DNA of 43,289 bases from an uncultured Comamonadaceae bacterium (GTDB lineage: Bacteria > Pseudomonadota > Gammaproteobacteria > Burkholderiales > Burkholderiaceae), in contig CAMLSD010000031.1 in assembly GCA_946482595.1 (NCBI GenBank), forward strand, positions 1 to 43,289, written 5' to 3'. Below the pieces are notes generated by a model that saw only the letters and a list, made by a program, of their open reading frames with translations, was not told where the DNA came from and did not search any database. Positions 26,601 through 35,110 of this stretch are shown here, piece after piece. Numbering within the stretch: position 1 is the first letter of the stretch; each line of letters starts with the position of its first letter. The translations under genes and the position numbers were made by a program.

Positions 26601-29543
26601 CTGCCGGTGCTGCAGCAGCCGTGCCTGGGCCGTACCGAGGGCGGTGATGATGGATCCGGCATCGGGGCGTGCGCAAAAGCTCCAGTCAGCGGCCGCCGCG
26701 TCGGGCAGCGTGCTGGCCAACAGGGCCAGGGCCCGCCGGGTCGCGCCGTCGCGCTCGGGCCAGGGCAGGCCCAGCTTGGTGCCGAGGCCATCGGCGGCAT
26801 CGTCGAACGCGACTGCCGCGTCCTGCAGCGTCTGGGCGGCGTGCTGCATCTCGATCTGCCAGCGCGCCGACCAGTCGGTGGCATGCACCGGTGACAGCGG
26901 CCCGGCTCCGAGCTGATCGGCTCCGACCGCCATGGCGTTGACCTGCAGCCGCCCGGCCAGGTCGCGCAGCGCGGCCAGGTCGGTGTCGTCGTGTGTGTCG
27001 GCGGCGGGCCAGGCGAGGACGATCTGAGGCACCGCGCTGCCACTCACCACCCGCCCCAGCGCCTGATGGATGCTCCAGCCATTGCGGTGCCGGCGGTGCA
27101 GGCGCTCGACGTAGGCGGACAGCTGCTCTCGCACACGCTGGAGTTGCTGGGCCTTGGCCTCCCACGCGGCAGCATCGACCTCGCCCCGGGCTTCCCAGGC
27201 CTTCTGCAGCTGAGCGAGCACATCCAGCTTGCGTGTGCGGTTGGAATGCAGCGCCAGGCAGAACTCGCCCAGCCCCACCTCGCGCAGGCGGCGGTACACC
27301 ACATCGAGCGCGGCGATCTTTTCGGCGACAAAAAGCACGCGCCGCCCTTCGGCCAGGCACTGGGCGATGAGGTTGGCGATGGTCTGGCTCTTGCCCGTGC
27401 CAGGTGGGCCGATCAGCACGAAGTCCTTGCCCCGGGCGGCGGCCATGACGGCGGACAACTGCGATGAGTCCGCCGGCAGCGGGCTGAACACCTGCTGCGG
27501 CGGGTAGTCGAGGTCGAGGCGGGTGGCCTCGGGGAAGGGCACGGGCGAGGCGTAGGGCTCGCGCGGGGTGTCGATCAGGTGGGCCACCACCGGCGACTTG
27601 CGCAGTGCATCGGTACGCTCGGCCAGGTCCTTCCACATCAGGTACTTGGCGAACGAGAACATCGAGAGCACGACATCCTCGCTGACTTCCCAGCCGCGAA
27701 CGTCCTTGATCGCGGCACGCACCCGGGTCCAGATGCCCTGGATGTCCAGCCCGGTGTCGTCGCGGGGCAGGCTGCCGGCCGCCACGCCGAGGTCGAGCTG
27801 GAAGTCCTGGCGCAGCATCTCGACGAGGGTCGGATTGAACAGCGGTTCGTCCTCGTGTGCCACCAGCGTGAAGCCGGATCGTGCACTCTTGCGATTGAGT
27901 GTGACGGGCAACAGGATCAGCGGCGCCCTGAAGCGGGCATCGGGCCGGTCGCGCCGCGTCCACACCAGGAAGCCGAGCGCGACATACAGCGTGTTCGAGC
28001 CCCCCTCCTGCATGGCATTGCGCGCGCCGCGGAACAGCTCGACCAGGCGTGTCTCGAGTTCCTGGGTCTCGAGCCGGATGAAGATCTCCCGGCGCGACAG
28101 CGCCTCGGCCGCGTGGGCACGGCGCAGGTCTTCGAGGCTGCGCGCCTCGTGCAGCGGCTGGCTGCGAGGGTCGCGGCCCTGCATCAGCTCCGGGTCGGGC
28201 AGCAGCCGCAGCGACTGGCCCTGCACCAGCGCGTCCTCAAGCGCGGGGGCTGCGGCCTCCAGGGCCAGCGCCTTCTTGCCGGCCTTGAAGTTCAGCAAGG
28301 CATTGCGCAGCGAGAGGTCCAGCAGCCGGCGTTGCCAGCGGGCCAGCCGGTCGCGCGGGTCGAGCTCGGCGGTCGGGACGTCCGAGGCCGCCATGTCCGA
28401 CAGGGCTGGGGCGTCCTCCACGGCCCAGGGCACCGCTGACGGCGCGGCCGCCGTGGCGGGTTCCGCCGGCGCCTGGCCCAGCGCCAGCGGTTTGATCCGC
28501 GACATGCGGGCACGCCGCACGTCGACGACCAGTTCGAAGCGGTCTTCGACGTCCGGCTCGAGCTGGCGCTGGGCCTGCTCGATGGCCTGGCTGAAGCTGG
28601 CCGGCGGGTCCTGCGTCACCAGGGTGGTCTCGAACACCAGCAGTTCCTGCAGCTTCACGCGCTTTCTCAGCGCGGTGACGTCATCGACCACCGCATTGGA
28701 GAACTCCTCGTTGCGCAGCCACAGCCCGACAAACGCATGGCCGCGGGTGAACACCAGCAAGGGGTTGAGGTGGGCCTGCTCCAGGCAGGAAGCAAACAGC
28801 AAGGCCAGGTCCAGGCAGGTCGCGATGCCGGCATCGAGCACCTGGGCAGGGCCCCGGACCTTCTGGCCGGCATGTTCGAAGCTGGCCGGCGGCAGCGTGT
28901 AGGCCAGCCTGAGCGAGGCCACGGCGGTCCAGATGGCCGACGCCAGCTCCCAGGCCCGGCGCGCGCCCTGCGCATAGCCGTCGATCGCGTCCGGCTTGCC
29001 GCTGTGCTGCAGCGCCTGCGCGGCGGACTTCAGCAGGCGGTCGATCGCCGGGTCATTGGGCTGGACAAACGCCGCGACCATCTCGGGCAGGTGACCGATC
29101 CCGCCCCACTGGTTGCGGGCCAGCAGTTCGACCCGGGTGTCGTGGCGCGCCAGCACCACGCCGGGCTGTGCGGCCGTCCGGAGCTCGAAGCTCAGGATGG
29201 CCGGTTCGACCTCGGTCAGGCGCGAGATGAGCGCCCCGTCGATCTGCACGTCGAGTTGTGTGAGGTGGTAGGTCTCGTTCGGCCCGACGGCGTCGAGCGA
29301 CCAGGACCGGGGTCGCACGAAAGCCGGCTCGGCGCTCAGGCTGACCGTCAGGCCGGTGACCGGCTCGTCCGTGGGGTTGATGATGGCCAGCTCAAGCAGC
29401 GCCGGGACGGCATTCTGGAAGTCGGCGAAGTTCAGCCGCGCCACGGCGCTGACCTGCAGGCGCACCTGTGGCACCGGCTCCGTGCTGCCGGTGGCGGACG
29501 TCATGTCGAGGGGGCTGACCGATGGAGTCGTATCCTGGGGCAT
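23601..29543 (-). CDS. giant transglutaminase-like / DUF4011 / SF1 helicase / PD-(D/E)XK nuclease protein
   Basis: A 1980-residue cytoplasmic protein. Residues about 25-145 look like a beta-sandwich. Residues about 150-310 are transglutaminase-like, with a possible Cys243 (GIATCLDLALL), His269 (RGHAFVGLW) and Asp287/288 triad. About 405-700 is DUF4011 (RLLDLSLRNALLNF). Then comes an SF1 helicase: Walker A GPPGTGKS near 712-719, Walker B VVFDEAS near 1561, motif III GDPKQLPP, motif V SVQGDERD, and motif VI NVAVTRARQALRVF, with a helical insert of about 800 residues between the boxes. The C-terminus (about 1860-1980) is a Vsr/DUF559-like nuclease with VDLAVV and GVECDGATYH. The architecture resembles DUF4011-helicase-Vsr anti-phage proteins (from memory). 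GGGAGA supports the ATG at 29543. A defence role is inference. Confidence 0.9.
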   Translation of the reverse strand: MPQDTTPSVSPLDMTSATGSTEPVPQVRLQVSAVARLNFADFQNAVPALLELAIINPTDEPVTGLTVSLSAEPAFVRPRSWSLDAVGPNETYHLTQLDVQIDGALISRLTEVEPAILSFELRTAAQPGVVLARHDTRVELLARNQWGGIGHLPEMVAAFVQPNDPAIDRLLKSAAQALQHSGKPDAIDGYAQGARRAWELASAIWTAVASLRLAYTLPPASFEHAGQKVRGPAQVLDAGIATCLDLALLFASCLEQAHLNPLLVFTRGHAFVGLWLRNEEFSNAVVDDVTALRKRVKLQELLVFETTLVTQDPPASFSQAIEQAQRQLEPDVEDRFELVVDVRRARMSRIKPLALGQAPAEPATAAAPSAVPWAVEDAPALSDMAASDVPTAELDPRDRLARWQRRLLDLSLRNALLNFKAGKKALALEAAAPALEDALVQGQSLRLLPDPELMQGRDPRSQPLHEARSLEDLRRAHAAEALSRREIFIRLETQELETRLVELFRGARNAMQEGGSNTLYVALGFLVWTRRDRPDARFRAPLILLPVTLNRKSARSGFTLVAHEDEPLFNPTLVEMLRQDFQLDLGVAAGSLPRDDTGLDIQGIWTRVRAAIKDVRGWEVSEDVVLSMFSFAKYLMWKDLAERTDALRKSPVVAHLIDTPREPYASPVPFPEATRLDLDYPPQQVFSPLPADSSQLSAVMAAARGKDFVLIGPPGTGKSQTIANLIAQCLAEGRRVLFVAEKIAALDVVYRRLREVGLGEFCLALHSNRTRKLDVLAQLQKAWEARGEVDAAAWEAKAQQLQRVREQLSAYVERLHRRHRNGWSIHQALGRVVSGSAVPQIVLAWPAADTHDDTDLAALRDLAGRLQVNAMAVGADQLGAGPLSPVHATDWSARWQIEMQHAAQTLQDAAVAFDDAADGLGTKLGLPWPERDGATRRALALLASTLPDAAAADWSFCARPDAGSIITALGTAQARLLQHRQMSASLPPAWRAELQARLTHGLELLEQRHRLHAELGTPWPGAVTEDMERGVDCLSQIAALRAGLSVRYGADVAQLPVVQLQRDWARAERAFWPMSWLGRRKVRRALDAAIEGTDEPRVAEDLSALVRIKGLRDELESIHPGAAVEGLWAGERTRIDHARAALKANAALLAARLGQPFSLEGLTPALEGLCGERWAREVQRLQALQALDAQLDALAGLAEPSLGLWRGRDTDIAILRAALAFEREREAVPQRGALTSAHAEVAAGRCGSELQQRHAALTGRAAVEAQLQAFENLTTLCPGVWQGLDSDPDHIARALAFGTTLRAVLPTLAPSADDADRAGQALHDLLAHRRAELAADGPVALACRTLLQRQEALQTALQGFSHAAAQPEPVGLALTEQSTAMLAVTAKDVVAHVQGLHAWCAWRRVRAEASDVGLAPLIDAVESGGLAADGLPTAFEVNYARWWSAQALDADEVLKRFVSAEHERRIQAFRALDDEFTDITRQWIRARLCANLPAADGVQRNSEWGVLKREITKKRMHLPLRQLLQEIPSVVLTLAPCLLMSPLSIAQYLSAGASNFDLVVFDEASQIPVCDAIGAMARGRQVVMVGDPKQLPPTNFFSRGENSDTDNDDEVVEGDLESILDECLGASLPTRHLAWHYRSRHESLIAFSNHRYYAGGLVTFPSPVTDDRAVSFHYVDGRYEKGGARVNRPEAQALVADLVARLQSPGFRASGTTIGVVTFNAEQQSLIEDLLDEARRADPELEPYFAESELEPVFVKNLESVQGDERDIMYFSITYGPDTAGAVSMNFGPLNRDGGERRLNVAVTRARQALRVFSSLRGEQMDLSRTQAAGVRDLKHFLEFAERGPRALAEAHRGSQGGAAGPFEATVAEALARKGWQVHTQVGASSFRVDLAVVHPDFTGRYLAGVECDGATYHRAATARDRDKLREQVLRGLGWDVVRVWSTDWWLDPTGTLERLHGRLEALLANDRAQRQTPPDTLPG

Positions 29544-29630
29544 GCGCGGCGTTCTCCCTGTGCCGATGTGTGTGCGGGTGCCCCGCGTGTCGCGCGCACG
29601 ACGGCACGCTGTGCGGGGCGCTGCCGGCCG

Positions 29631-30215
29631 CTACTTGCTGCGCGGCACCCGGCCCATCAGGTAGAACTCGTCGTTCGGGCGCAGGTTGATCAGGTTGGCC
29701 ATGCGGTTGGACAGGCCGAACAGTGCCGTGATCGCGCCGATGTCCCAGATGTCCTCGTCGCTGAAGCCCTGGTCGCGCAATGCCTGGTGGTCGTGGTCGG
29801 TGACGCTGGCCGAGTCCTTGCAGACCTTCAGCGCAAAGTCCAGCATCACCCGCTGCCGCTCGCTCAGGTCGGCCTTGCGGTGGTTCACGGCCACCTGGTC
29901 GGCGATCAGCGGACGCTTTTCATAGATGCGCAGGATCGCGCCGTGGGCCACCACGCAGTACAGGCAGTTGTTCGCGCCGCTGGTGGCCACGACGATCATC
30001 TCGCGCTCGCCCTTGGTCAGGCCGGAGTCCTTCAGCATCAGCGCGTCGTGGTAGGCCAGGAAGGCCCGGCACTCGTCGGGGCGGTGCGCCAGCGCAAGAA
30101 ACACGTTGGGGATGAACCCGGCCTTGTCCTGCACTTCGAGGAAGCGCTGCTTCAGGTCGTCGGGCAGGCTGTCCAGTGCGGGCACGGGATAGCGGCTGAT
30201 GGCAGGAGCGGTCAT
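29631..30215 (-). CDS. AhpD-family peroxidase-related protein
   Basis: A 194-residue protein of the carboxymuconolactone decarboxylase/AhpD superfamily, of the uncharacterised peroxidase-related subtype. The active motif CLYCVVAHG (CxxC plus His) is present in the segment IVVATSGANNCLYCVVAHGA, and the C-terminal half (FSDEDIWDIGAITALFGLSNRMANL) is typical. Such proteins reduce peroxides with the help of a thiol partner; the physiological partner here is unknown. The ATG at 30215 has GAGG upstream and fits the family start better than an ATG 15 codons before it. It is 10 bases after the msbA stop, so it is probably co-transcribed with msbA, and is 87 bases upstream of the giant helicase gene. 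Confidence 0.9.
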   Translation of the reverse strand: MTAPAISRYPVPALDSLPDDLKQRFLEVQDKAGFIPNVFLALAHRPDECRAFLAYHDALMLKDSGLTKGEREMIVVATSGANNCLYCVVAHGAILRIYEKRPLIADQVAVNHRKADLSERQRVMLDFALKVCKDSASVTDHDHQALRDQGFSDEDIWDIGAITALFGLSNRMANLINLRPNDEFYLMGRVPRSK

Positions 30216-30225
30216 GGCCGGAACC

Positions 30226-31959
30226 TCAGGACTTGAACTGCAGGGCGTGCAGTCGCGCATACAGCCCGCCGGCCGAGATCAGCTCGGCATGCGTGCCTTG
30301 TTCGGTGATGCGACCGCCATCCATCACGACGATGCGGTCGGCCCGCTCGATCGTGGACAGCCGGTGCGCGATCACCAGCGTGGTGCGGCCTTGCATCAGA
30401 TGCTCCAGCGCATCCTGCACCAGCCGTTCGGATTCGGAGTCGAGCGCCGACGTGGCCTCGTCGAGGATCAGGATGGGCGCGTCCTTGTAGATGGCCCGCG
30501 CGATCGCCAGCCGCTGGCGCTGACCGCCCGAGAGCTGGTTGCCGTTGTGCCCGACCAGCGTGTCCACGCCTTGCGGCAGGCTGTCGACAAACTCCAGCAG
30601 GTTGGCGCTGCGCAGCGCATCGCGTACCCGTGCCGGGTCGACCGCTTCCCCCAGTGCCACATTGGCGGCAACACTGTCATTGAAGAGCACGACGTCCTGG
30701 CTGACCAGCGCGAACTGGCGGCGCAGCGCCAGGGTGTTCCAGTCGGTCAGCGCATGGCCATCGAGCAGGATGCGTCCGCCCGTGGGTTCGACAAAGCGCG
30801 GCAGCAGGTGCACCAGCGTGGACTTGCCGGCACCCGACGGGCCGACCAGCGCGACCACCTCGCCCTGAGGCACGACCAGGTCGATCCCTGCCAGGGCCGG
30901 GGCCTGCTCGGCCCGGTACTGCACCTGCACGCCCTCGAGCACCAGTGGCCCCTGCAGCGCATGGCCGCGGGCGGGCTGGTAGTGTCCGTCGTGCTCGGGC
31001 GGTGAACCCTCGATCAGGCCGATCGCGCGTTCCAGGGCCGCCAGGCCGCGTGTAATCGGGCCGGCCACGTCCGACAGATGCTTGATCGGCGACATCAGCA
31101 TCAGCATCGCAGTCACGAAGGCCACGAAACTGCCCACCGAGGTGCCGGACGTACCGCTTTGCCAGAGCGCGGCCACGATGACCGCCGACAGGCCGCAGGC
31201 CGCGAGGATCTGTGTCATCGGGTTCATCGACGCCTGGGCCACGACCGACTTCAGCGCCAGCCGGCGCAGCTGCAGGCTGTTGCGGTCGAAGCGTTCGCCT
31301 TGCTGCCCCTGTGCGCCGTGCAGGCGCACGATGCGCCAGGCCAGGACGTTTTCTTCGACCACATAGGCGAGCGTGTCGGTGGCGCGCTGGCCTTCGACGG
31401 TGAGCCGGTGCAGGCGCCGGCTGAGCGTGCGCATGACCCAGGCCACCGCCGGAAACAGGATCGCCACGAACAGCGTGAGCTGCCAGTTGAGCCACATCAG
31501 GTAGCCGAGCAGGGCCAGCAGGGTGAGCGAGTCGCGCACCAGGGTCTGCAGCGACTGCACGAGCTGCGTGGCGCCCGTCTGAACCTCATAGACCACGGTG
31601 TTGGTCAGCGCACTGGCGCTGTGCTGCGAAAACAGGCTGGCGTGGGCATCGAGCAGCCGCTGGAACATCGCGGTGCGCAGCGCCAGGATGCCGCGATTGG
31701 CCGCCCAGGCGAGCCCGTACTGCGCCACGAAGCCGGCCAGCCCGCGCACCGCGAACAGGCCGACGATGGTGACGGGCACCATCCACAGCGGCAGTTGCCG
31801 GCCCTGGAAGCCGCGATCGAGCAGCGGCTGCATCAGGGCGGGGATCATCGGTTCGGTGGCCGCACCGACGATGGCGCCGGAGATGGCCAGCACGAAACCC
31901 CAGCGGCCGTGCATGAAATACGGCCAGAGGCGGGCCAGGCGCTGCTTGAACGAGGTCAT
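30226..31959 (-). CDS. msbA: lipid A export ATP-binding/permease protein
   Basis: A 577-residue half-type ABC exporter that flips lipid A-core across the inner membrane. Six membrane helices lie in the first 310 residues. The ATPase then shows Walker A GPSGAGKSTLVHLLPR, the signature LSGGQRQRLAIARA, Walker B ILILDEATSALDSESE and the H-loop VIAHRLSTI. Length and motif order match MsbA; the closely related BmrA/LmrA-type exporters cannot be fully excluded, but the MALM-PLLDRGF N-terminus fits MsbA. lpxK and kdsB are not beside it, unlike in E. coli. It heads a minus-strand unit with the AhpD-like gene and perhaps the helicase. Confidence 0.88.
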   Translation of the reverse strand: MTSFKQRLARLWPYFMHGRWGFVLAISGAIVGAATEPMIPALMQPLLDRGFQGRQLPLWMVPVTIVGLFAVRGLAGFVAQYGLAWAANRGILALRTAMFQRLLDAHASLFSQHSASALTNTVVYEVQTGATQLVQSLQTLVRDSLTLLALLGYLMWLNWQLTLFVAILFPAVAWVMRTLSRRLHRLTVEGQRATDTLAYVVEENVLAWRIVRLHGAQGQQGERFDRNSLQLRRLALKSVVAQASMNPMTQILAACGLSAVIVAALWQSGTSGTSVGSFVAFVTAMLMLMSPIKHLSDVAGPITRGLAALERAIGLIEGSPPEHDGHYQPARGHALQGPLVLEGVQVQYRAEQAPALAGIDLVVPQGEVVALVGPSGAGKSTLVHLLPRFVEPTGGRILLDGHALTDWNTLALRRQFALVSQDVVLFNDSVAANVALGEAVDPARVRDALRSANLLEFVDSLPQGVDTLVGHNGNQLSGGQRQRLAIARAIYKDAPILILDEATSALDSESERLVQDALEHLMQGRTTLVIAHRLSTIERADRIVVMDGGRITEQGTHAELISAGGLYARLHALQFKS

Positions 31960-32317
31960 GTGGGTGCGGTACGGCTCACAGGGCGGCGCCCGGCCGGCAC
32001 AGGGCAGGGGGTGCGCTGAGGGGACAGGTCGACGGGCGCCATGGTGCGAGACATTATCCGTTGCTCATCGCAGCATCTGGCCGCGTGCGGCCGGGACTGG
32101 CCCGCAACATGCCTACAATCGGGGCCCAACGCAGCGACATGGGCCGCGCATTTGCGGTCAACACGCCCTCGACGGGCCGTCTGGTGAGGAACTGTTGCAC
32201 ATTCGTGGGGTCAGCACCCAGGTCACGCCCGCACAATGCGGCGGGAGCGACGGACTCGCCGCCGGTGCGTCCTGGCCGACCCAGCCACTCACCGCCCGAT
32301 CCCAGCCTGGACACTGA
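31960..32317. other. 358-base intergenic gap between msbA and tolB, no gene recognised
   Basis: This divergent gap holds no credible gene. The open frame on the minus strand (32054-32314) has no RBS and an arbitrary composition. A TACAAT hexamer at 32114-32119 is a possible -10 for tolB, but no good -35 is present. tolQ, tolR and tolA, which usually precede tolB, are not here. Confidence 0.6.
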
Positions 32318-33610
32318 ATGACATCCTCAGACATCTCCCGCCGTTGGTCTCGACGCTCGTTCCTGGCCGTCCCGGCCGCGCTGGCCGGTGCGCCGGCCCT
32401 GGCGCAGTTCCGGGTCGACATCTCCGGCGTCGGCACCACCCAGTTCCCGATCGCGATCACACAGTTTGGCGGCGAAACCGGCCGCACGCAGCAGGTCTCG
32501 GCCATCGTGCGGGCCGACCTGGAGCGCAGCGGCCAGTTCCGCAGTGTCGACACCGGCAACCTGACCATGGACGAGTCGGTTCGTCCCAACATTCCCGACT
32601 GGCGCGCCCGGGGCGCCGACGCCCTGGTCTCGGGCAGCATCACCCGCCTGGCCGATGGCCGCCTGGATGTGCGCTTCAAGCTGTGGGACACGGTGCGCGG
32701 CCAGGACCTCGGCGGGCAGGCGCATGCCGTTGCCGAGGCCGATCTGCGCCTGGCCGCCCACCGCATCGCTGATTTCATCTATGAGAAGCTGACCGGCGAG
32801 CGCGGTGTTTTCGAGACCCGCATCGCCTACGTCACCAAGGCGGCGCAGCGCTACACCCTGTGGGTGGCCGATTCCGACGGCGAGGGCGCGCAGGTCGCAT
32901 TGGCCAGTGCCGAGCCGATCATCTCGCCGGCCTGGTCGCCCAACGGTGCCGAACTGGCCTACGTCTCGTTCGAGACCCGCAAACCGGTCGTCTACGCCCA
33001 GGAGATCGCCAGCGGCCGTCGCCGCCCGATCGCCAGCTTCAAGGGGTCCAACAGCGCGCCGGCCTGGGCACCAGATGGCCAGAACCTGGCGGTCGTGCTC
33101 ACGCGTGACGGGCTGTCGCAGATGTACGGCGTGAACCGCATGGGCGAGAACGTGCGCCGGCTGGCCTCCAGCCCGGGCATCGACACCGAGCCGATCTTCA
33201 CCCCGGACGGTCGCACCCTGTATTTCGTCAGTGACCGGGGCGGCTCGCCGCAGATCTACCGCATGCCCGCCGGCGGTGGTGGCGCCGAGCGCGTGACGTT
33301 CAACGGCAGCTACAACATCAGCCCCGCACTCAGCCCGGATGGCCGCTGGATGGCCTACGTGACGCGCGACAACGGGGCGTTCCGCCTGCAGCTGATGGAC
33401 CTGAGCAGCGGCACCATCACCTCGATCACCGACACACGCGACGACGAAAGCCCGAGCTTTGCGCCCAACAGCCGCCTGATCATCTATGCCACGCGCTCGC
33501 AGGGCCGCAACGTGCTGATGACCACCACGCTGGACGGCAAGATCAAGGCCACCTTGCTCTCGAATCGGGGCGACGTTCGCGAGCCGGTCTGGGGGCCGTT
33601 CGCTCGGTGA
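32318..33610 (+). CDS. tolB: Tol-Pal system beta-propeller protein TolB
   Basis: A 430-residue periplasmic protein that links Pal to TolA in envelope constriction and lipoprotein recycling. The N-terminal domain (RVDISGVGTTQFPIAITQFGG, about 30-165) precedes a six-bladed propeller with repeated SPDGR/TPDGRTLYF and PAWSPNG motifs. The signal peptide is unusual: SRRSFLAVPAALAGAPALAQ carries a twin-arginine motif (SRRSFLA, residues 11-17) and an ALAQ cleavage site, suggesting Tat rather than Sec export. pal and cpoB follow on the same strand, and tolQRA are not upstream. There is no good RBS before the ATG, so the start is judged by the signal peptide. Confidence 0.95.
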   Translation: MTSSDISRRWSRRSFLAVPAALAGAPALAQFRVDISGVGTTQFPIAITQFGGETGRTQQVSAIVRADLERSGQFRSVDTGNLTMDESVRPNIPDWRARGADALVSGSITRLADGRLDVRFKLWDTVRGQDLGGQAHAVAEADLRLAAHRIADFIYEKLTGERGVFETRIAYVTKAAQRYTLWVADSDGEGAQVALASAEPIISPAWSPNGAELAYVSFETRKPVVYAQEIASGRRRPIASFKGSNSAPAWAPDGQNLAVVLTRDGLSQMYGVNRMGENVRRLASSPGIDTEPIFTPDGRTLYFVSDRGGSPQIYRMPAGGGGAERVTFNGSYNISPALSPDGRWMAYVTRDNGAFRLQLMDLSSGTITSITDTRDDESPSFAPNSRLIIYATRSQGRNVLMTTTLDGKIKATLLSNRGDVREPVWGPFAR

Positions 33611-33672
33611 TCGGCTGTCCCGGCAATCCGGATCCTGAATTCCATCGAAGTCGGACGAGGCTGCAGCCGGCT

Positions 33673-33700
33673 TTGACTCACACGCAGCGTGAATTAATGT
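33673..33700 (+). promoter_or_regulatory. possible separate promoter of pal
   Basis: TTGACT at 33673-33678 and TAATGT at 33695-33700 with a 16-base spacer, inside the 127-base gap between tolB and pal. It would allow the abundant Pal lipoprotein to be made independently of tolB. The -10 is weak. Confidence 0.4.
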
Positions 33701-33737
33701 TCGTTGGGACACAACCCTCCATAGAAGGAGCCACATC

Positions 33738-34277
33738 ATGAAACTTCGTTCGATTTCTTCCCTGGGTGCTGCACTGGCCGTGGCCGGTGTGCTGGCCGGC
33801 TGCGGTTCGAGCGTCAAGCTCGATGACGCGCCCGTCGAGAGCCGTACCGGTTCGGCCGTCGGTTCGTCCGGCGGCACGGGCGGCCAGGCCCAGTCGCAGG
33901 TGTCCACCGTGAACCTCACCGGCCAGAACGGCCAGGGTGATGCAGCCTCGCAACTGGCGCGCGTCGTGTACTTCGACTTCGACAGCTACGTTGTCAAGGA
34001 CGAATACCGCCCGGTGGTGTCGTCCTACGCCAAGGTGATGGCCGGTGGCCAGAAGCGCCTGACGATCGAAGGGCACGCCGACGAGCGCGGCGGCCGCGAG
34101 TACAACCTGGCACTGGGCCAGAAACGCGCCGAGGCCGTGCGCAAGTCGCTCGAGCTGCTGGGTGTGAAGGACGCCCAGATGGAAGCCGTGAGCTACGGCG
34201 AAGAGCGTCCCGCTGCCGAAGGTGCGACTGAAGAGGCCTGGGCGAAGAACCGTCGCGCCGAGCTGAACCTGCGCTGA
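33738..34277 (+). CDS. pal: peptidoglycan-associated lipoprotein Pal
   Basis: A 179-residue outer-membrane lipoprotein. The signal peptide ends in lipobox LAGC (Cys22). A Gly/Ser/Thr-rich linker (about 23-70) leads to an OmpA-like domain with RVVYFDFDSYVVKDEYRPVV, the peptidoglycan-binding TIEGHADERGGREYNLALGQKRA and RRAELNLR at the end. It binds peptidoglycan and TolB. AAGGAG precedes the ATG. The stop TGA overlaps the cpoB ATG by one base (TGATG), so cpoB is coupled. Its own promoter is possible in the gap before it. Confidence 0.97.
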   Translation: MKLRSISSLGAALAVAGVLAGCGSSVKLDDAPVESRTGSAVGSSGGTGGQAQSQVSTVNLTGQNGQGDAASQLARVVYFDFDSYVVKDEYRPVVSSYAKVMAGGQKRLTIEGHADERGGREYNLALGQKRAEAVRKSLELLGVKDAQMEAVSYGEERPAAEGATEEAWAKNRRAELNLR

Positions 34278-35083
34278 TGCCGCTTCCCGCCATGAAGTAC
34301 CTCACTGCCGTGGCGCCAGGGCGCTCGTTCGGGCGCGCCGTCTTGCTGGCGGTGTGCATGGTGGGTTCAACCGGCGCCAGCGCGGCCTTGTTCGAGGATG
34401 ACGAAGCCCGCAAGGCCATCCTCGAACTGCGCCAGCGCATCAACGCCGAGGCAGCAAGCGCGCGCGAGGCCAGCCAGCGCCAGGCCGAACAGACCGAGCA
34501 GCTGCGCCGCAGCCTGCTCGAGCTGAACGCTCAGCTGGAGCAGTTGCGCGCCGAGCTGGCCACGATGCGTGGCCAGAACGAGCAGCTCGCACGCGCCGTC
34601 TCGGAGCTGCAGCGCAAGCAGACCGACATCGTCCAGGGCATCGACGAGCGCATTCGCCAGGTCGAGCCGCAGAAGACGCAGATCGACGGCAAGGAGATCG
34701 TGGTGCGCCCGGAAGAGCGGCGCGACTTCGAGGCCGCGCTGGACGTCTTCCGCAAGGGTGACTTTGCCAACGCGGCGGCAGCGTTTGCCAATTTCCAGCG
34801 CCGCTACCCGGGCAGTGGGTACACCGAGGCGGTGCTGTACTGGCTGGGCAATTCGCACTACGGAAAGCGCGACTACCGTGAGGCGATGGGGTCGTTCCGC
34901 GCCCTGGTGTCGGGTTACCCCAGCCATCCGAGGGTGCCCGAGGCGATGCTGTCGATCGCGATGTGCCAGATCGAGCTGAAGGACCGGCCGGCCGCCCGGC
35001 GCACGCTCGACGAACTCATCAAGAACCATCCGCAAAGCGAAGCGGCTCAAGAAGCCAAGGAGCGGCTGGTGTCGCTGCGCTGA
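34277..35083 (+). CDS. cpoB: cell division coordinator CpoB (YbgF)
   Basis: A 268-residue periplasmic protein that ties Tol-Pal to peptidoglycan synthesis at the septum. A Sec signal (about 1-36, ending ASA-A) is followed by a coiled coil (about 40-115; repeated EQLRRSLLELNAQLEQLRAEL pattern) and a TPR domain of three repeats (about 150-268; FEAALDVFRKGDFANAAAAFANF, YWLGNSHYGKRDYREAMGSF). Length and layout match YbgF. The first ATG overlaps the pal stop; an ATG five codons in is also possible. A clear intrinsic terminator follows at 35111, ending the tolB-pal-cpoB unit. Confidence 0.95.
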   Translation: MPLPAMKYLTAVAPGRSFGRAVLLAVCMVGSTGASAALFEDDEARKAILELRQRINAEAASAREASQRQAEQTEQLRRSLLELNAQLEQLRAELATMRGQNEQLARAVSELQRKQTDIVQGIDERIRQVEPQKTQIDGKEIVVRPEERRDFEAALDVFRKGDFANAAAAFANFQRRYPGSGYTEAVLYWLGNSHYGKRDYREAMGSFRALVSGYPSHPRVPEAMLSIAMCQIELKDRPAARRTLDELIKNHPQSEAAQEAKERLVSLR

Positions 35084-35110
35084 GTCGCCGCCCCGCACCC
35101 GTGCGCCCGC

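Noticed and set aside
32054..32314. 86-codon minus-strand frame in the msbA-tolB gap
   Set aside because: No RBS, no recognisable sequence, and typical of random high-GC frames.
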